Assembly (NCBI RefSeq): GCF_020829595.1
Contig: NZ_JAIVFW010000002.1
Location: forward strand, 248,001 to 312,000
Source of the DNA: Nostoc sp. CHAB 5844
Lineage (GTDB): Bacteria > Cyanobacteriota > Cyanobacteriia > Cyanobacteriales > Nostocaceae
Direction: 5' to 3'
Length of the DNA: 64,000 nt
Of this stretch, positions 38,601 to 48,454 are shown one piece after another. The stretch's first letter is position 1, and each line of letters starts with the position of its first letter. The translations under genes and the position numbers were made by a program. The notes beneath the pieces were generated by a model, which was given only the letters and a program-made list of their open reading frames with translations, did not search any database and was not told where the DNA came from.

Positions 38601-38917
38601 TTCACAACAGAACGTACCCTAGATTTAATAAAAAGTTCACGGGCGGGCGAGGGAATATCATCAGCCGGAAAATTGAGTCTTAACAGTGAAGGTAAGCGCT
38701 GTTCGTGAATAGACTCACCAACAACTTGACCACTGCCATCAGCATGAAATTGATAAATCATCACTCGGTCAGTTCCGAGTAAACAGCGTACTTCTGCTGT
38801 TGTAGTTGTAATAATTTCTTCTAATTCTAATGTTTGACGAATACGATTTGTAATCCGGCGCAGGAGACTTTCTTGATCAGGTCTTGTCCGCAAGTTTGAA
38901 TCAGCGATCGGGGACAT
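35609..38917 (-). CDS. Hybrid photoreceptor histidine kinase: GAF-PHY plus two cyanobacteriochrome GAFs
   Basis: A 1102-aa sensor kinase. GAF1 (residues about 20-195) is phytochrome-like, with [11 protein letters not shown] and bilin Cys C138-H139 (VDPCHAEYL). Residues about 210-420 resemble a PHY domain, with a tongue-like [13 protein letters not shown]3 (about 450-620) has C555-H556 (FTQCHVDNL). GAF4 (about 630-800) has C737 (LNPCYLYM). A coiled linker leads to HisKA with H843 ([11 protein letters not shown]) and a HATPase ([19 protein letters not shown]). There is no PAS before GAF1, as in knotless phytochromes. Three possible bilin sites in one chain is notable. No response regulator is adjacent. 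Confidence 0.9.
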   Translation of the reverse strand: MSPIADSNLRTRPDQESLLRRITNRIRQTLELEEIITTTTAEVRCLLGTDRVMIYQFHADGSGQVVGESIHEQRLPSLLRLNFPADDIPSPARELFIKSRVRSVVNVDTQQIGHSPLTTLETGELKPEDIRYRPVDPCHAEYLTAMGVKSSVVAPIFHQDQLWGLLVSHNSQTHSISDYELEAMQMVVEQLSVAIAQSNLLTQTRAKAEREGVINRIATLLHSLPTIVLQPALEEAVAAFKGSGGRLCIRNEAFQIQNSNVKSLTECLIPGSNCIKVYTCGQQPEIPEETIYPLMEQYNVWQEHYQSGDYDVWPIADIYQTSGLRTLQLAFQPTKIRSILMIPLQYRQQLVGYLSIFRDEIDTETLWAGQFDRDRRQLYPRLSFDVWRESKKAQPQEWTAAEIELAREIAKHFASAIQQYELYQQVQAFNVNLEHQVKRRTVELQRTYEQQQAVFGVIAKIRESLNTDTIFQITTKEVCQLVKADRVSVYRFTEDWGGEFVGDFEAASPNWTNEAKIGVNIVWNDTYLQDTQGGRYRHNETFAVDDIYKMGFTQCHVDNLEHYQIYAFVLAPIFIGQKLWGLLCTYQHSGPREWKPSEVSFFSQIAAQLGIALQQAQLLMQTQQQAADLRKAAEQRQILFEVVTKLRESLDLETIFTATAHEVRRTLNADRVAVYRFNPNSELDEGEVVAEDLLPGVLSTIGLKIQDICFKQKYVAFHRQGRVHVITDAHNSGLNPCYLYMLEKIQVIANLVVPLVKGNELWGLLCIHQCAQPREWQASEIQFSTQVAAQLSVALEQADLLSHTKQQAQQLAETLHELQTTQTQLIQTEKMSSLGQLVAGVAHEINNPVNFIYGNLSHVREYADDLLGMLNLFQKQYPNPSLEICDRAEEIDLEFLSEDLPKTLSSMNIGVERIRQIVMSLRNFSRLDEAEMKVVNIHEGIDSTLLILQHRLKSKSDHADIQVIKEYGDLPLVECYAGQLNQVFMNVLSNAIDALEYHQELTSKTHQHQITIRTTVGEMNKNAPSVVIYIKDNGQGIPEAVKTRVFDPFFTTKPVGKGTGLGLSISYQIVVEKHRGIFQCESQPGQGTEFRIEVPIRQSIHT

Positions 38918-39160
38918 TGCTTTTAAATTAAATAAATTTCAGAAAAATAACTAGTCATCGATAAATCTAAAATCATTGTGAAGTTTCTATAATATATTTG
39001 TCGACAGTAAAACTACGGTCAAAATATAGTAAATACTCCTATAATTTTGTTACATAGATTTACATTATTTGTTTTGCAAATAGTTTTATATAAATTTGTA
39101 TATTTTTAATGAAGATTTTGCTGTTAAAAGTTTAAAAAAAGTAGATATTCAGGTGCTTAT
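38918..39160. other. AT-rich intergenic stretch
   Basis: This lies between the photoreceptor kinase start and the ArsA-gene terminator. It is rich in A/T runs and has no ORF or RNA motif that can be supported. It probably contains the kinase promoter. Confidence 0.5.
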
Positions 39161-39197
39161 AAAAAAAGTAGAGATAAGAACAATGCCATATCTCTAC
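39161..39197 (-). terminator. Terminator of the ArsA-like gene
   Basis: On the minus strand GTAGAGATA pairs with TATCTCTAC across a 12-nt loop and is followed by seven T. It lies 44 nt beyond the stop of the ATPase gene. Confidence 0.75.
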
Positions 39198-39240
39198 TGT
39201 TTAGTTTTAATTTCTACCTAAAGTCTTATTTACTAGAAAA

Positions 39241-40428
39241 TTAAACTCTGTTATTGTCCGCAAAGCGGATTCTTAAATAGTCCTCTTCCATCTTGGCACC
39301 AGCAGGTTGCAGTGCTGCTAAGGCTTGCGGTAGTACCAGATTGCGGCGATGGTTGCCAATCGTGATGTTTAACTCATCACCAGTTTTACTCAGTTGAATT
39401 TGGTTTTTGGGAATCCCCGGTAAATACAGTTCTAAACTGTATTCGTTTTGTTCTTGCACGACTCTAACTGTTGTTTCTTTGTAGTAAACTTGGCTAGGAT
39501 CTTCATCTTTGTAGAGAATTTCTTTCAATCGTTCTAGCGCTGGTAAGCCACACATTTCTTGTGAGAAAAGCGGCACTTCTTTGATAGGCAGAGGATGAAA
39601 ATTTTCGTGAATTTCTTGACGATATTGTTCTTGATTTTCTTTCCAACGCTGAAAAAATGGATCTTCTACTTCTGGGGGAATAATCCGATTAGCAACGACT
39701 AAATCTGTTGCTACATTGTACAAGCTTAAATAAGCATGAGCGCGTAACGATTCTTTAATCACCATCTTCTCTGGATTAGTGACAAGACGCACAGAGGTTT
39801 GGGTATTATCTGTTAAGACTTTTTCTAGCGCTTCAATTTGTTCATAAAACTCGTAAGGTGCATCCATCACTTCTTTGTCGGGTAAAGAAAAACCAGCAAT
39901 TGGTTTAAAAATGGGTTCCACTAGAGGACGCAGTGCTACCGAGATACTTTGAAACGGTTTGTAAAAGCGGCGCATATACCAACCGCCGACTTCTGGTAAA
40001 CTCAACAAACGCAAGGCTGTGCCAGTAGGGGCTGAGTCAATGATTAAAACATCAAAATCTCCTTCGTCATAGTGGCGTTTCATTCTTACCAAGCTGAAAA
40101 TTTCATCCATACCAGGTAAAATCGCCAATTCTTGCGCCTGCACTCCTTCTAAACCTCGCGCCTGTAAAACTTGAGTAATGTAGCGCTTCACAGCACCCCA
40201 GTTACCTTCGAGTTCTTGCAGTGCATCCAGTTCTGCACCCCATAAATTTGGGCGAATTTGTTTGGGTGCATGTTCTAGTTCTAAATCAAAACTATCTGCT
40301 AAGGAGTGTGCGGGATCTGTACTCAAAACTAGTGTGCGGTAGCCGAGTTCTGCACAACGAAGTCCCGTAGCGGCAGCAACAGAGGTTTTTCCCACACCGC
40401 CTTTGCCTGTCATCAAAATTACTCGCAT
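39241..40428 (-). CDS. ArsA/Get3-family ATPase with HSP20-like C-terminus
   Basis: A 395-aa protein. Residues 1-310 are the ArsA/GET3 ATPase with the deviant P-loop [25 protein letters not shown] (switch I), [15 protein letters not shown] (switch II) and the late block [12 protein letters not shown]. The last roughly 80 residues ([19 protein letters not shown]...) fit the alpha-crystallin-like domain found at the end of cyanobacterial and plant homologues. There are no arsenite-binding Cys triads, so a role in protein targeting or chaperoning is more likely than arsenic efflux. It is a single gene with its own terminator. Confidence 0.88.
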   Translation of the reverse strand: MRVILMTGKGGVGKTSVAAATGLRCAELGYRTLVLSTDPAHSLADSFDLELEHAPKQIRPNLWGAELDALQELEGNWGAVKRYITQVLQARGLEGVQAQELAILPGMDEIFSLVRMKRHYDEGDFDVLIIDSAPTGTALRLLSLPEVGGWYMRRFYKPFQSISVALRPLVEPIFKPIAGFSLPDKEVMDAPYEFYEQIEALEKVLTDNTQTSVRLVTNPEKMVIKESLRAHAYLSLYNVATDLVVANRIIPPEVEDPFFQRWKENQEQYRQEIHENFHPLPIKEVPLFSQEMCGLPALERLKEILYKDEDPSQVYYKETTVRVVQEQNEYSLELYLPGIPKNQIQLSKTGDELNITIGNHRRNLVLPQALAALQPAGAKMEEDYLRIRFADNNRV

Positions 40429-40613
40429 TATCTCGAATTTATAAGGTTTTTAGCTTGTGAGTCCTCTAAAATGCTCATTTAATGCTCAAAGAGGTGGTGA
40501 TTAATTTTTCAGCGAGATATTTAAGTAAGAGTTTTAGACTCAACATCTCTGCTAAAAAAATACTCATCTTTTATTATTACTTAATTCTCATACTCAAAAG
40601 TTGCTTGATGTGT

Positions 40614-41891
40614 CTACTTCAGCAATCCCATCTCGGATAAACCTTGGCGTAGTCTTTTGGCTTCTTCAGGGTTATACTGTTCGTGCAGGAGAATCGCATT
40701 TTTAAAAGCTGTCATACTAGCTGGGAAATTGCCAACTTTTAGCTGCACTACACCTAAATTCTGATATGCTTCTGCATAATAAGGATTCAACTTGATAGCT
40801 TTTTGATAACAAGCGATCGCATCAGTAAACAAATTCAAAGCCTTTAATGTCATGCCCAAGTTATAATGTCCAGTCGCAAAATTTGGGTCAATCTTTAATG
40901 CTGTTTCATAAGCTTTTTTGGCACTATTTAAATCGCCTGTATCTTTGAGTGAATTGCCTAAATTGTTATATGCTCCCAATTTGAGCATCGGATAAATCGG
41001 TAATTTAATGGCAGCTTGATAGTGGTAAAGAGCTTGTTGCGGATTTTTTAAATGATTATAAGCAATGCCTAAATGATAGTGGAGTTCATATAAAATTTCG
41101 TAATTTTCTTCTGATTGTGCAGCTAAACAAGCTAAGTCTGTCTTCTGTGCTGACTGAGGATTTCCCAAGCTGCCGTTTGTGGAAGCAAGGTTTCCAGTTG
41201 CTTGGTTTAGTCCGCGTTGTAATAACTCCACACCTTGAGAGATTTTGCCAGTCTCAACGTACAGCGCCCCTAATTTACTGCAAACATAAGGATCATTTGG
41301 ATGAGTGGAGAGAAACTCTAACATTGCTGCTTGAGCTTTGATGTATTTATTATTTTGCGCGATCGCACTTTTTTGATATCCTGTATGTAGAATCGCCACA
41401 CCTTGCAAATAACCTACCTGCCAATGCGGTTCTTTTTTGAGAATTGCCGCTACACTGTCATCCACTAAGGCATGATAAGGACGTTCAAAGCGAATTTCAG
41501 GATGATTGCGAAACAACCGGGAAACTAAAGAATAAGGAGATTGGACTGCACCAACTTCTTGGCGAATCAGGTTAATTAAGATATATTCATCACTTTGAAT
41601 TGCGTCCTGCAACTGTGGCACAATGCTGGGTGTCAGCATCTCATCCGCATCTAAGACAAGAATCCAATCACCAGTAACATATTTTAAAGCTGCATTGCGG
41701 GCGGCACTAAAATTATTAGACCATTGAAAATGATGCACTTTAGCACCGAATTGTTGGGCGATTTCAGGAGTGCGATCGCTAGAACCTGTATCTAACACCA
41801 CGACTTCATCTACAAAATTTTTAACACTATTCAGGCACTTAGGTAGCGCATTTTCTTCATTTTTAACAATCATGCACAGACTAATACTCAT
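40614..41891 (-). CDS. Glycosyltransferase family 2 with C-terminal TPR repeats
   Basis: A protein of about 425 aa. The N-terminal GT2 domain has ISLCMIVKNEENALPKCL, VVLDTGSSDRTPEIAQ (nucleotide-sugar site) and WILVLDADEML (DxD). From residue about 190 on come TPR units: DPYVCSKLGALYVETGKISQ, YELHYHLGIAYNHLKNPQQA, LGAYNNLGNSLKDTGDLNSA, ATGHYNLGMTLKALNLFTDA, AEAYQNLGVVQLKVGNFPAS. This SunS-like/beta-1,4-glucosyltransferase type is common in cyanobacteria; the acceptor is unknown. The ATG at 41891 is chosen over a TTG at 41897. Confidence 0.87.
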   Translation of the reverse strand: MSISLCMIVKNEENALPKCLNSVKNFVDEVVVLDTGSSDRTPEIAQQFGAKVHHFQWSNNFSAARNAALKYVTGDWILVLDADEMLTPSIVPQLQDAIQSDEYILINLIRQEVGAVQSPYSLVSRLFRNHPEIRFERPYHALVDDSVAAILKKEPHWQVGYLQGVAILHTGYQKSAIAQNNKYIKAQAAMLEFLSTHPNDPYVCSKLGALYVETGKISQGVELLQRGLNQATGNLASTNGSLGNPQSAQKTDLACLAAQSEENYEILYELHYHLGIAYNHLKNPQQALYHYQAAIKLPIYPMLKLGAYNNLGNSLKDTGDLNSAKKAYETALKIDPNFATGHYNLGMTLKALNLFTDAIACYQKAIKLNPYYAEAYQNLGVVQLKVGNFPASMTAFKNAILLHEQYNPEEAKRLRQGLSEMGLLK

Positions 41892-42174
41892 AAGCAAACT
41901 TCAACTTATTTACTTTTATTTATTGGGCATAGGAGATGCTGCCTAGTGAAGAATTCAGAACTCAAAATTCCGAAATCAGACTCAATATAGCAGGCATAAA
42001 TGAGTTGCCAACAAATCTACTCCTTACTCTTACCTCCACGAGTAGTTTACAAATCAAACAGGATTGCTCAGTCAACTCTGCTTGCTGCCAGTCACCACTT
42101 AGCACTTTATTATGTGCAAAAATCAAGATTAACAAATCAGTGAGTGAGTTATTCTCAAAGAGAGGGGAAACTTC

Positions 42175-43581
42175 ATGCTGGGTCAAACGGTCGGGGGACG
42201 CTACCAAATTCTTACCCAGTTGGGACGGGGAGGATTTGGCACGACTTTTATAGCTCAAGATATGCAACGACCTGGAAATCCCCAGTGTGTTGTCAAGCAA
42301 TTTAAGCCACTGGCTAATGATCCCTACACCTTAAATGCAGCTAAACGCTTTTTTGATTTAGAAGCAGCCATCTTGGAAATGTTAGGAAAACATGACCAGA
42401 TTCCCCAATTATTGGCTCACTTTGCCGAAAATGAAGAATTCTTTTTAGTGCAAGAATTTATTCCCGGTCATGATCTGAAACAAGAATTACCTCCGTTCAG
42501 TGATAAATTAAGTGAGTCAGCTGTCATTCAATTGTTAAAAGAGATACTAGTTGTCTTAGCATTTGTTCATCAAAATCATGTCATTCATCGTGATATTAAA
42601 CCAGAGAATATTCGCCGCAGAGAATCAGATGGCAGGATAGTTTTAATTGACTTTGGGGCAGTTAAACAAATTAGTACCCAAATGACTGACGCATCTGGGC
42701 AAACAAGTTTTACTGTTGCCATTGGTACTCCTGGTTATATGCCAAGTGAACAAGCTAATAGTAATCCCCATTTAAGTAGCGATATCTATGCAGTGGGTAT
42801 CATTGCTATCCTTGCTTTAACAGGCATAAATCCGGCTCTTGGTAGTCATTCACTACCAAGAAACCCAGCTACAGGCGAAATAGATTGGCGTAACAAAGTA
42901 AAAGTTAGCCCTCAGTTTGCCAATATTTTAGATAAAATGGTGCGCTATGATTTTCGTCAGCGTTACCATACTGCCGAGTCCGTATTACAAGCATTAGAAA
43001 TGCTGGACAAACCAGCATTAACTAAACTGCAACAATCTTTGCCTAAAAGATTTGTTATGGGGTTAGGAATTACAGCCGTAGCAGTTGCAGTAGGATTGAT
43101 AATTTTATCTCAAGTCAAAATTGATAGAACCAATTTTCTTAACTACGCCGCTCATGGAGTTAAAATCAACTATCCTGACAAATGGGCAGTACAAGAAACG
43201 CCCAATGCTGTGACTCAAGATATAGTCACATTCTTATCACCTAAACAAAGTGATGCTGACCAATTTCAAGAAATTTTGACTATTCGGGTAGAACCACTTT
43301 CTAGTACTTTAAACGAGTCTAAAGATTTATTTATTCGGGAAGTTAAAAATACTGTAGACGATGCTCAAATAGAAAGTTCGAGTGAAACAACGCTGGCAAA
43401 TAAACGTGCAAATCAACTAATTTTTATAGGAAATAGTGATGCTAATCGGCTAAAAAATCTTCAAATTTGGACTTTACAAAATGATAATGCGTATATCATT
43501 ACTTATACAGCAACAGTGGAAGATTATCATAAATTTTTACCCATAGCCGAAAAAATGATTCAATCTTTTGTCATTGAATAA
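42175..43581 (+). CDS. Ser/Thr protein kinase (Hanks type) with membrane segment and extracytoplasmic domain
   Basis: A 468-aa protein. The kinase domain is at residues about 10-280: LGRGGFGTTFIAQD (P-loop), CVVKQF (Lys), HVIHRDIKPENIRR (catalytic loop), LIDFGAVKQ (DFG) and GTPGYMPSEQ (activation segment). One membrane helix is at about 293-312 (VMGLGITAVAVAVGLIIL). A C-terminal domain of about 150 aa follows (VKINYPDKWAVQE...), PsbP/Mog1-like in pattern and probably the sensor. GAGGGG precedes the ATG at 42175. It is divergent from the GT2 gene. Confidence 0.92.
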   Translation: MLGQTVGGRYQILTQLGRGGFGTTFIAQDMQRPGNPQCVVKQFKPLANDPYTLNAAKRFFDLEAAILEMLGKHDQIPQLLAHFAENEEFFLVQEFIPGHDLKQELPPFSDKLSESAVIQLLKEILVVLAFVHQNHVIHRDIKPENIRRRESDGRIVLIDFGAVKQISTQMTDASGQTSFTVAIGTPGYMPSEQANSNPHLSSDIYAVGIIAILALTGINPALGSHSLPRNPATGEIDWRNKVKVSPQFANILDKMVRYDFRQRYHTAESVLQALEMLDKPALTKLQQSLPKRFVMGLGITAVAVAVGLIILSQVKIDRTNFLNYAAHGVKINYPDKWAVQETPNAVTQDIVTFLSPKQSDADQFQEILTIRVEPLSSTLNESKDLFIREVKNTVDDAQIESSSETTLANKRANQLIFIGNSDANRLKNLQIWTLQNDNAYIITYTATVEDYHKFLPIAEKMIQSFVIE

Positions 43582-43753
43582 AGGAGCCATATCATATTCG
43601 GTTCAAGATTTATTATTAGGTTAAGGAACGAAACCCAACACCCCCAAGCCTTGTATTTGTTGGGTTTCACTGCGTACCCTTCAGCAAGCAACTACAACCC
43701 AACCTACCTTTGTGAATTCTGACTCCTGAGTTCTAAATTCTTTTTCATCAATA

Positions 43754-45109
43754 TTAAAATCTCAACTTCAAACCTTGAATTGAATAATCTAACAACTCCA
43801 TTGGATGCATAACAGGAATACTCTTACCTTGCAATTCTAAATGCTTAGTAATCTGCAAGGTACATCCAGGATTTGGGGAAGCAATTAAATTAGCAGCAGT
43901 ATTTAACAAATTCTGTACCTTTTGTTTACCCAATTCCTCAGCTACTTCTGGTTGCAGTAGATTATAAACACCAGCACTTCCACAACACAAAGCTGCATCT
44001 AAAGGTTCTCTCAAGGTTACACCTGGAATTTTGCCTAACAATTGACGCGGTTGCAGACTAATTTTTTGTCCATGTAATAAATGACAAGCATCTTGATAAA
44101 CTAAAGTTAAAGGTTTATCTGTGAGTGGTGATAGTTTGGCTGTTAACCCAACAGTTGCTAAAAATTCTTGAGCATCTTTGACTTTAGCAGCAAACTTTTC
44201 AGCTTTTTCTCGATACTCTGGATCATCAGCTAAAATGTGGCCGTATTCTTTTAAAGTATGTCCACATCCGGCAGCGTTGATAATTACGAAATCAACATTA
44301 GTATCCGCAAAACTATCAATCATTTGCCTGGCTAAGGCTTTGGCTTGTTCGGTTTGTCCTTGGTGTTCGGGAAGTGCTGCACAACAGCCTTGAGATTTAG
44401 GAATTAAAACTTCACAACCATTCGCTGTTAACACACGCACTGTCGCTTCATTCACAGGTGAGAAAAATAGCCTCTGCACACATCCCAAAATCATCCCGAC
44501 TCGATAGCGTTTCTTACCTTTAGCCGGAATAATATCTGGTAGATTATCTTGAAAAGATTTGACAGTGATTTGTGGCAGAATTGATTCCATTGCTGCCAAC
44601 CTTGGAGATATATTCTTGAGAATGCCAGTTGATTGTAATAACTTAGAAACTCCTAACTTCTGATAAACAAATAATGGCACAAGTAAAATGCGTAAAATAT
44701 CTGGGTTGGGAAACAGCGAAAATATCAGTTGGCGGGAAAGTTTATCTGGTAAACTGCGGGGATAATTACGTTCAACTTGGTGGCGAGTAGCCGAAATTAA
44801 TTTGTCGTATTGTACGCCAGAAGGGCAAGTTGAGACACAAGCAAGGCATCCCAAACAAGTATCAAAATGTTCGACTGTGGCTGTATTGAGGGCAATTTCA
44901 CCTTCATTAATTGCATCCATGAGATAGATACGTCCTCTGGGAGAATCCATCTCTTTACCAATTACTCGATAACTAGGACAAGTTGAAAGACAAAATCCAC
45001 AATGTACACAAGTATCGATTAACTTTGGGTCAGGTGGATGATTAGTATCAAAGCCTTGTAAATTTTTAATACTAGCAGTATTGTTAACAGAATTTTCTGA
45101 AACTTGCAT
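43754..45109 (-). CDS. glcF: Glycolate dehydrogenase iron-sulfur subunit
   Basis: This subunit carries electrons from glycolate oxidation during photorespiration. The 451-aa protein has two 4Fe-4S motifs, CVHCGFCLSTCPSY and CLGCLACVSTCPSG, near the N-terminus. Two CCG-type domains follow (GCCAALPEHQGQTEQA and ALCCGSAGVYN). It is last gene of a minus-strand glcD-glcE-glcF set, with gaps of 41 bp to glcE and 93 bp between glcE and glcD. Confidence 0.93.
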   Translation of the reverse strand: MQVSENSVNNTASIKNLQGFDTNHPPDPKLIDTCVHCGFCLSTCPSYRVIGKEMDSPRGRIYLMDAINEGEIALNTATVEHFDTCLGCLACVSTCPSGVQYDKLISATRHQVERNYPRSLPDKLSRQLIFSLFPNPDILRILLVPLFVYQKLGVSKLLQSTGILKNISPRLAAMESILPQITVKSFQDNLPDIIPAKGKKRYRVGMILGCVQRLFFSPVNEATVRVLTANGCEVLIPKSQGCCAALPEHQGQTEQAKALARQMIDSFADTNVDFVIINAAGCGHTLKEYGHILADDPEYREKAEKFAAKVKDAQEFLATVGLTAKLSPLTDKPLTLVYQDACHLLHGQKISLQPRQLLGKIPGVTLREPLDAALCCGSAGVYNLLQPEVAEELGKQKVQNLLNTAANLIASPNPGCTLQITKHLELQGKSIPVMHPMELLDYSIQGLKLRF

Positions 45110-45150
45110 ATTTCCCCTTTCTCTGCATTGGCGGTATTCTGTGGTTAGTT

Positions 45151-46434
45151 TTAAATTCCACCCACAAACCGACCTGGACTTAAAATATTTTGGCTATCAA
45201 ACTGTTCTTTAATAGAACGCATTAAAGGCAAAGCATTACCTGTATATCCCCAAACATCAATATTTTGCTTGACTGTTACAGGTGCAGTTAAAATAGTTAA
45301 GAAGCCTTGATGAGCCTGAGTGCGATCGCGCAATTCTAAAACCTGATTTTGCTCTTCTAGTTGTAGCCAACCCAAGCCGCTGCTAAGATGAATTAAACCG
45401 ATTTTCACTTGGTTCAAAATCTCCACAGCAGCACTAGGTAACACTCCTATTTTGCAAATAATTCCTGACTCTGTGTTAGGAGATTTTATTTGGTTTTGCA
45501 ATCTCTGCCATAGATTAGTATCATCTTCATCAGCATATATTGCGCCATTTAAACCCAACTTTGTCCCTACTTCTAAAAGTCTGTTTGATTGTTCTTTGAC
45601 ACTCTCACTAATACTTTGGAAACGGGCAATTAATCCTAGTCCTTGACCCAAACCTAAGCTAGACACAAGTTGCGTGGATAGCAAATCAGCCTGGGTTGGT
45701 GTTAACGCTGAACCTCGCAAAGTAGAGGCCGCTTGAGATACAGCCTCTGCTGTACCAGTTAACACGACAGTACCCGACGCTTCCTGAACAGGATACACAC
45801 GAAAAGTTACTTGACTAATAATTCCTAATGTACCGTAAGACCCAGTAAATAATTTCATCAGGTCGTACCCAGCAACATTTTTCACGACTCGTCCACCAGC
45901 TTTGGCAATTTGCCCATCGGCACGGACAAAGGTAATACCTAATAACTGGTCGCGGACACTACCATAACGTTGTCGCAGGGAACCTGTATCACCAGTAGCC
46001 ACAATACCACCAATAGTTGCCTGATCTGGTGTTGTGGGGTCAAGGGCAAGAAATTGGCGTGATTTGGCCAAAATTGCTTGGAGATGAGCAAATTTCATCC
46101 CTGCTTCCACTGTGATAGTCAAATCACCAATAGCGTGTTCAATGAGTTGGTTAATGCCTTCTGTACTGACTACAATATCAACGCCTTTGGCTAAACCACC
46201 CCAAGTAAGTTTACTACCACTACCACAAGCAAGGACGCGCCACTTATGATGATAGGTGGTGGCAATGACTGAGGCTAATTGTGCTTGAGTGCGGGGATAG
46301 ACAATACAATTAGGGGGATTTACAGAAGCTGTCGCCTGTTGAATAGGTTTTTGTTGACTGACTTCCAAATTTTCCCAAAGAATAGTATTTTCTTCGCCAA
46401 CGATAGATGCAATATCAGCAGCAATACCTTTCAT
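45151..46434 (-). CDS. glcE: Glycolate dehydrogenase FAD-binding subunit
   Basis: A 427-aa FAD_binding_4 protein with VYPRTQAQLASVIATTY, ACGSGSKLTWGG, ALDPTTPDQATIGGIVAT, GGRVVKNVAGYDLMKLFTGS and the C-terminal NILSPGRFVGGI. This is the usual GlcE size and order. It forms the catalytic complex with GlcD and GlcF on glycolate. Confidence 0.92.
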   Translation of the reverse strand: MKGIAADIASIVGEENTILWENLEVSQQKPIQQATASVNPPNCIVYPRTQAQLASVIATTYHHKWRVLACGSGSKLTWGGLAKGVDIVVSTEGINQLIEHAIGDLTITVEAGMKFAHLQAILAKSRQFLALDPTTPDQATIGGIVATGDTGSLRQRYGSVRDQLLGITFVRADGQIAKAGGRVVKNVAGYDLMKLFTGSYGTLGIISQVTFRVYPVQEASGTVVLTGTAEAVSQAASTLRGSALTPTQADLLSTQLVSSLGLGQGLGLIARFQSISESVKEQSNRLLEVGTKLGLNGAIYADEDDTNLWQRLQNQIKSPNTESGIICKIGVLPSAAVEILNQVKIGLIHLSSGLGWLQLEEQNQVLELRDRTQAHQGFLTILTAPVTVKQNIDVWGYTGNALPLMRSIKEQFDSQNILSPGRFVGGI

Positions 46435-46527
46435 TAATTTATTTTCGCATCCTGTGAGTAAGGTACAAGCAGAAATAACCGCAGATAAACGCGGATGAAT
46501 CTGTATTTTATCTACATGAGAGGTAGA

Positions 46528-47880
46528 TTAATTTTGTATTACCTTGAATTCCAGTACTTTACTCTTTCCGGGATTCATTAATCCATAAGGGTCGACCATT
46601 TCTTTAAATTTCAATTGCTCAGGGTCAATGACTTTTCTGCCGCCGTCTTCAATAATATACGTGTGAGGATTAGCAATAAACACACCTTTAGCTTCGTGGT
46701 AGTGAATAATTTCATTGAGGCGTTCTTCGGTGGTGTAATGCACAAGTTGTAAAGCGGCAGGTATTACTCGGCCGTTGACGCGAATAAATTCCAAGTGCAT
46801 CATTACTTCATCACCGAAATGATGATATAGTTCTTCTACTAATTCTAACCCTTTATCAGCAGGGAAGATACTTTGCAAGTAAGTAATGGAAGTATCTATA
46901 GTCCTGGCGTGTAACGTGGTATGATTCCAAGTATATTCAGCTAAATTTAGTCCTTTACCTGCTTCTTGTGCTGGTTTTTGATAGATAATCTGACCACCGT
47001 ATTGTTGTACCAAACCAGATAATAATTCTAAACTGGGTTCTGCAACTATTAATAATGCTGGGTGAGTTCCTTCAGGAATATATTGGTGTAGGGCGCTAAA
47101 GTATTGCGGGATGGGAGATGCAAAGACCGAGATGATTTTTTTGATCATGCCATCGGCGTTACCTAGAGACTGCCCAAACTTGGCTGCTGTCATGAAGTCG
47201 TCAAAGGTAACAATAACTTCCGCCCAAGGATAAGCAGGAGCTAGTGGAATTTCAACTTCTGTGATGATACCGTTAATTCCCCAAGCATGGTTGACTTTCT
47301 GCACATCGTCGCCACGTAGTTCAATTACACGGGGTTCATCTTCTAAAGTTACCACGCGCAGCCCTAAAAGATTGCCGCGATCGCCGAGTAACCCATACTG
47401 TATCGACCCAATACCACCACTTCCACCAGCAACAAACCCGGCAATAGTGGCTGTGCGGTAGGTAGAAGGAGACATCCGCATTTCCCAGCCGCTTTCTCGC
47501 GCTTTTTTATCTAAGGCTGCTAATTTCACCCCAGCTTCTCCCCGCGCTACCCCTGGTTTTACCCAAAGAATTTCCTGCAACCGCGTCATGTCTAAAATTA
47601 CGCCACCATGCATTGGGACACATTGCCCATAATTCCCAGTTCCTGCACCGCGTACAGTTACAGGTACACGTAATTTTGCACAGATAGCAGCTACTTTTAT
47701 AACTTCCTGTTCATTGGCAGGACGCACTACGATATCCCCGACTTTGCCAGCCAGTTTGGGTACGAGGACGGGGCTAAAGGTGTGGTAATCCTGGGATAGT
47801 TTGGCGACTTGGTGGGGGTCAGTGATGGTTTCTATACCTGTAAAAGCAGCAGTGAGAGTCTCTAAATTGGTAGTTGCCAT
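46528..47880 (-). CDS. glcD: Glycolate dehydrogenase catalytic FAD subunit (GlcD-like)
   Basis: An FAD-linked oxidase of about 450 aa that oxidises glycolate to glyoxylate. Blocks are VVRPANEQEVIKVAAICAKL, RGAGTGNYGQCVPMHGG, AGFVAGGSGGIGSIQYGLLG and the C-terminal DPYGLMNPGKSKVLEF. ATG 47880 (MATTNLETL) has AAGGAC a few nt upstream; the frame back to 47952 starts at a non-ATG codon and adds 24 residues outside the family. It is more divergent from E. coli GlcD than a typical orthologue, so a related 2-hydroxyacid substrate is possible. Confidence 0.85.
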   Translation of the reverse strand: MATTNLETLTAAFTGIETITDPHQVAKLSQDYHTFSPVLVPKLAGKVGDIVVRPANEQEVIKVAAICAKLRVPVTVRGAGTGNYGQCVPMHGGVILDMTRLQEILWVKPGVARGEAGVKLAALDKKARESGWEMRMSPSTYRTATIAGFVAGGSGGIGSIQYGLLGDRGNLLGLRVVTLEDEPRVIELRGDDVQKVNHAWGINGIITEVEIPLAPAYPWAEVIVTFDDFMTAAKFGQSLGNADGMIKKIISVFASPIPQYFSALHQYIPEGTHPALLIVAEPSLELLSGLVQQYGGQIIYQKPAQEAGKGLNLAEYTWNHTTLHARTIDTSITYLQSIFPADKGLELVEELYHHFGDEVMMHLEFIRVNGRVIPAALQLVHYTTEERLNEIIHYHEAKGVFIANPHTYIIEDGGRKVIDPEQLKFKEMVDPYGLMNPGKSKVLEFKVIQN

Positions 47881-47974
47881 AGTCCTTTTTTTAACGCAGA
47901 GTGGCGTAAAGTTTACCACAGAGGTACATTGAGAATTTATCTCTCCACGCACCTTTGCGTTTTAATATTTACAT

Positions 47975-48417
47975 TTAAATTTTTTTTGCCAACCATTTAC
48001 GGAAACTCGAATGATAAAAATTATAATATTTTTCTCCTGCTAGTTCTTGCTGATGTAAAAACTCAAACCAGTTTTCTAACACTTCTTCAACATCAAATTC
48101 ATCTGCGTTCATAATTTCTGCAACTGCTTCTACAGATGTAGGCTGCTGTTGCTTAACTAAAACATTCAACACAGCTTGGCTAAATTCTTCATTTTGATTT
48201 GCAGTTATCATTTTTTGCCAATGCTGTTGATAATATGTCTCTAAACTAGATGGAATTTGATTGAACTGCAAAGATTCTGGGGAAAAACCCTCAGTCATAG
48301 CAGATAAAACTTGGCTGACATACATAAAATTACTTTCCGCTTTAGCAGCAAGGCTAGTGCAGAATTCTTGTTCTGTGATGTTGTGATGTGTGGTGTGGAT
48401 GATGAATTCATAGATTA
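47975..48417 (-). pseudogene. C-terminal fragment of a STAND (NACHT-type) ATPase
   Basis: An open frame of about 145 codons without a proper start; the ATG at 48325 is internal to the conserved part. The pattern EFCTSLAAKAESNFMYVSQV, then IPSSLETYYQQHWQKM, VEAVAEIMNADEFDVEEVLE and YYNFYHSSFRKWLAKK is the helical/winged-helix region that follows the NTPase core in cyanobacterial STAND proteins. The P-loop NTPase part is absent, and just upstream lies the divergent Uma2 gene. It is a deletion remnant of a possible defence or signalling protein. Confidence 0.65.
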
Positions 48418-48454
48418 TGAGAAATAATTAAAAGATAAGGCAACAGTGGGGGTA

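Noticed and set aside
41936-42300. ORFs on both strands between the GT2-TPR and Ser/Thr kinase genes
   Set aside because: They overlap the kinase start with its good RBS, and their translations look like random sequence.
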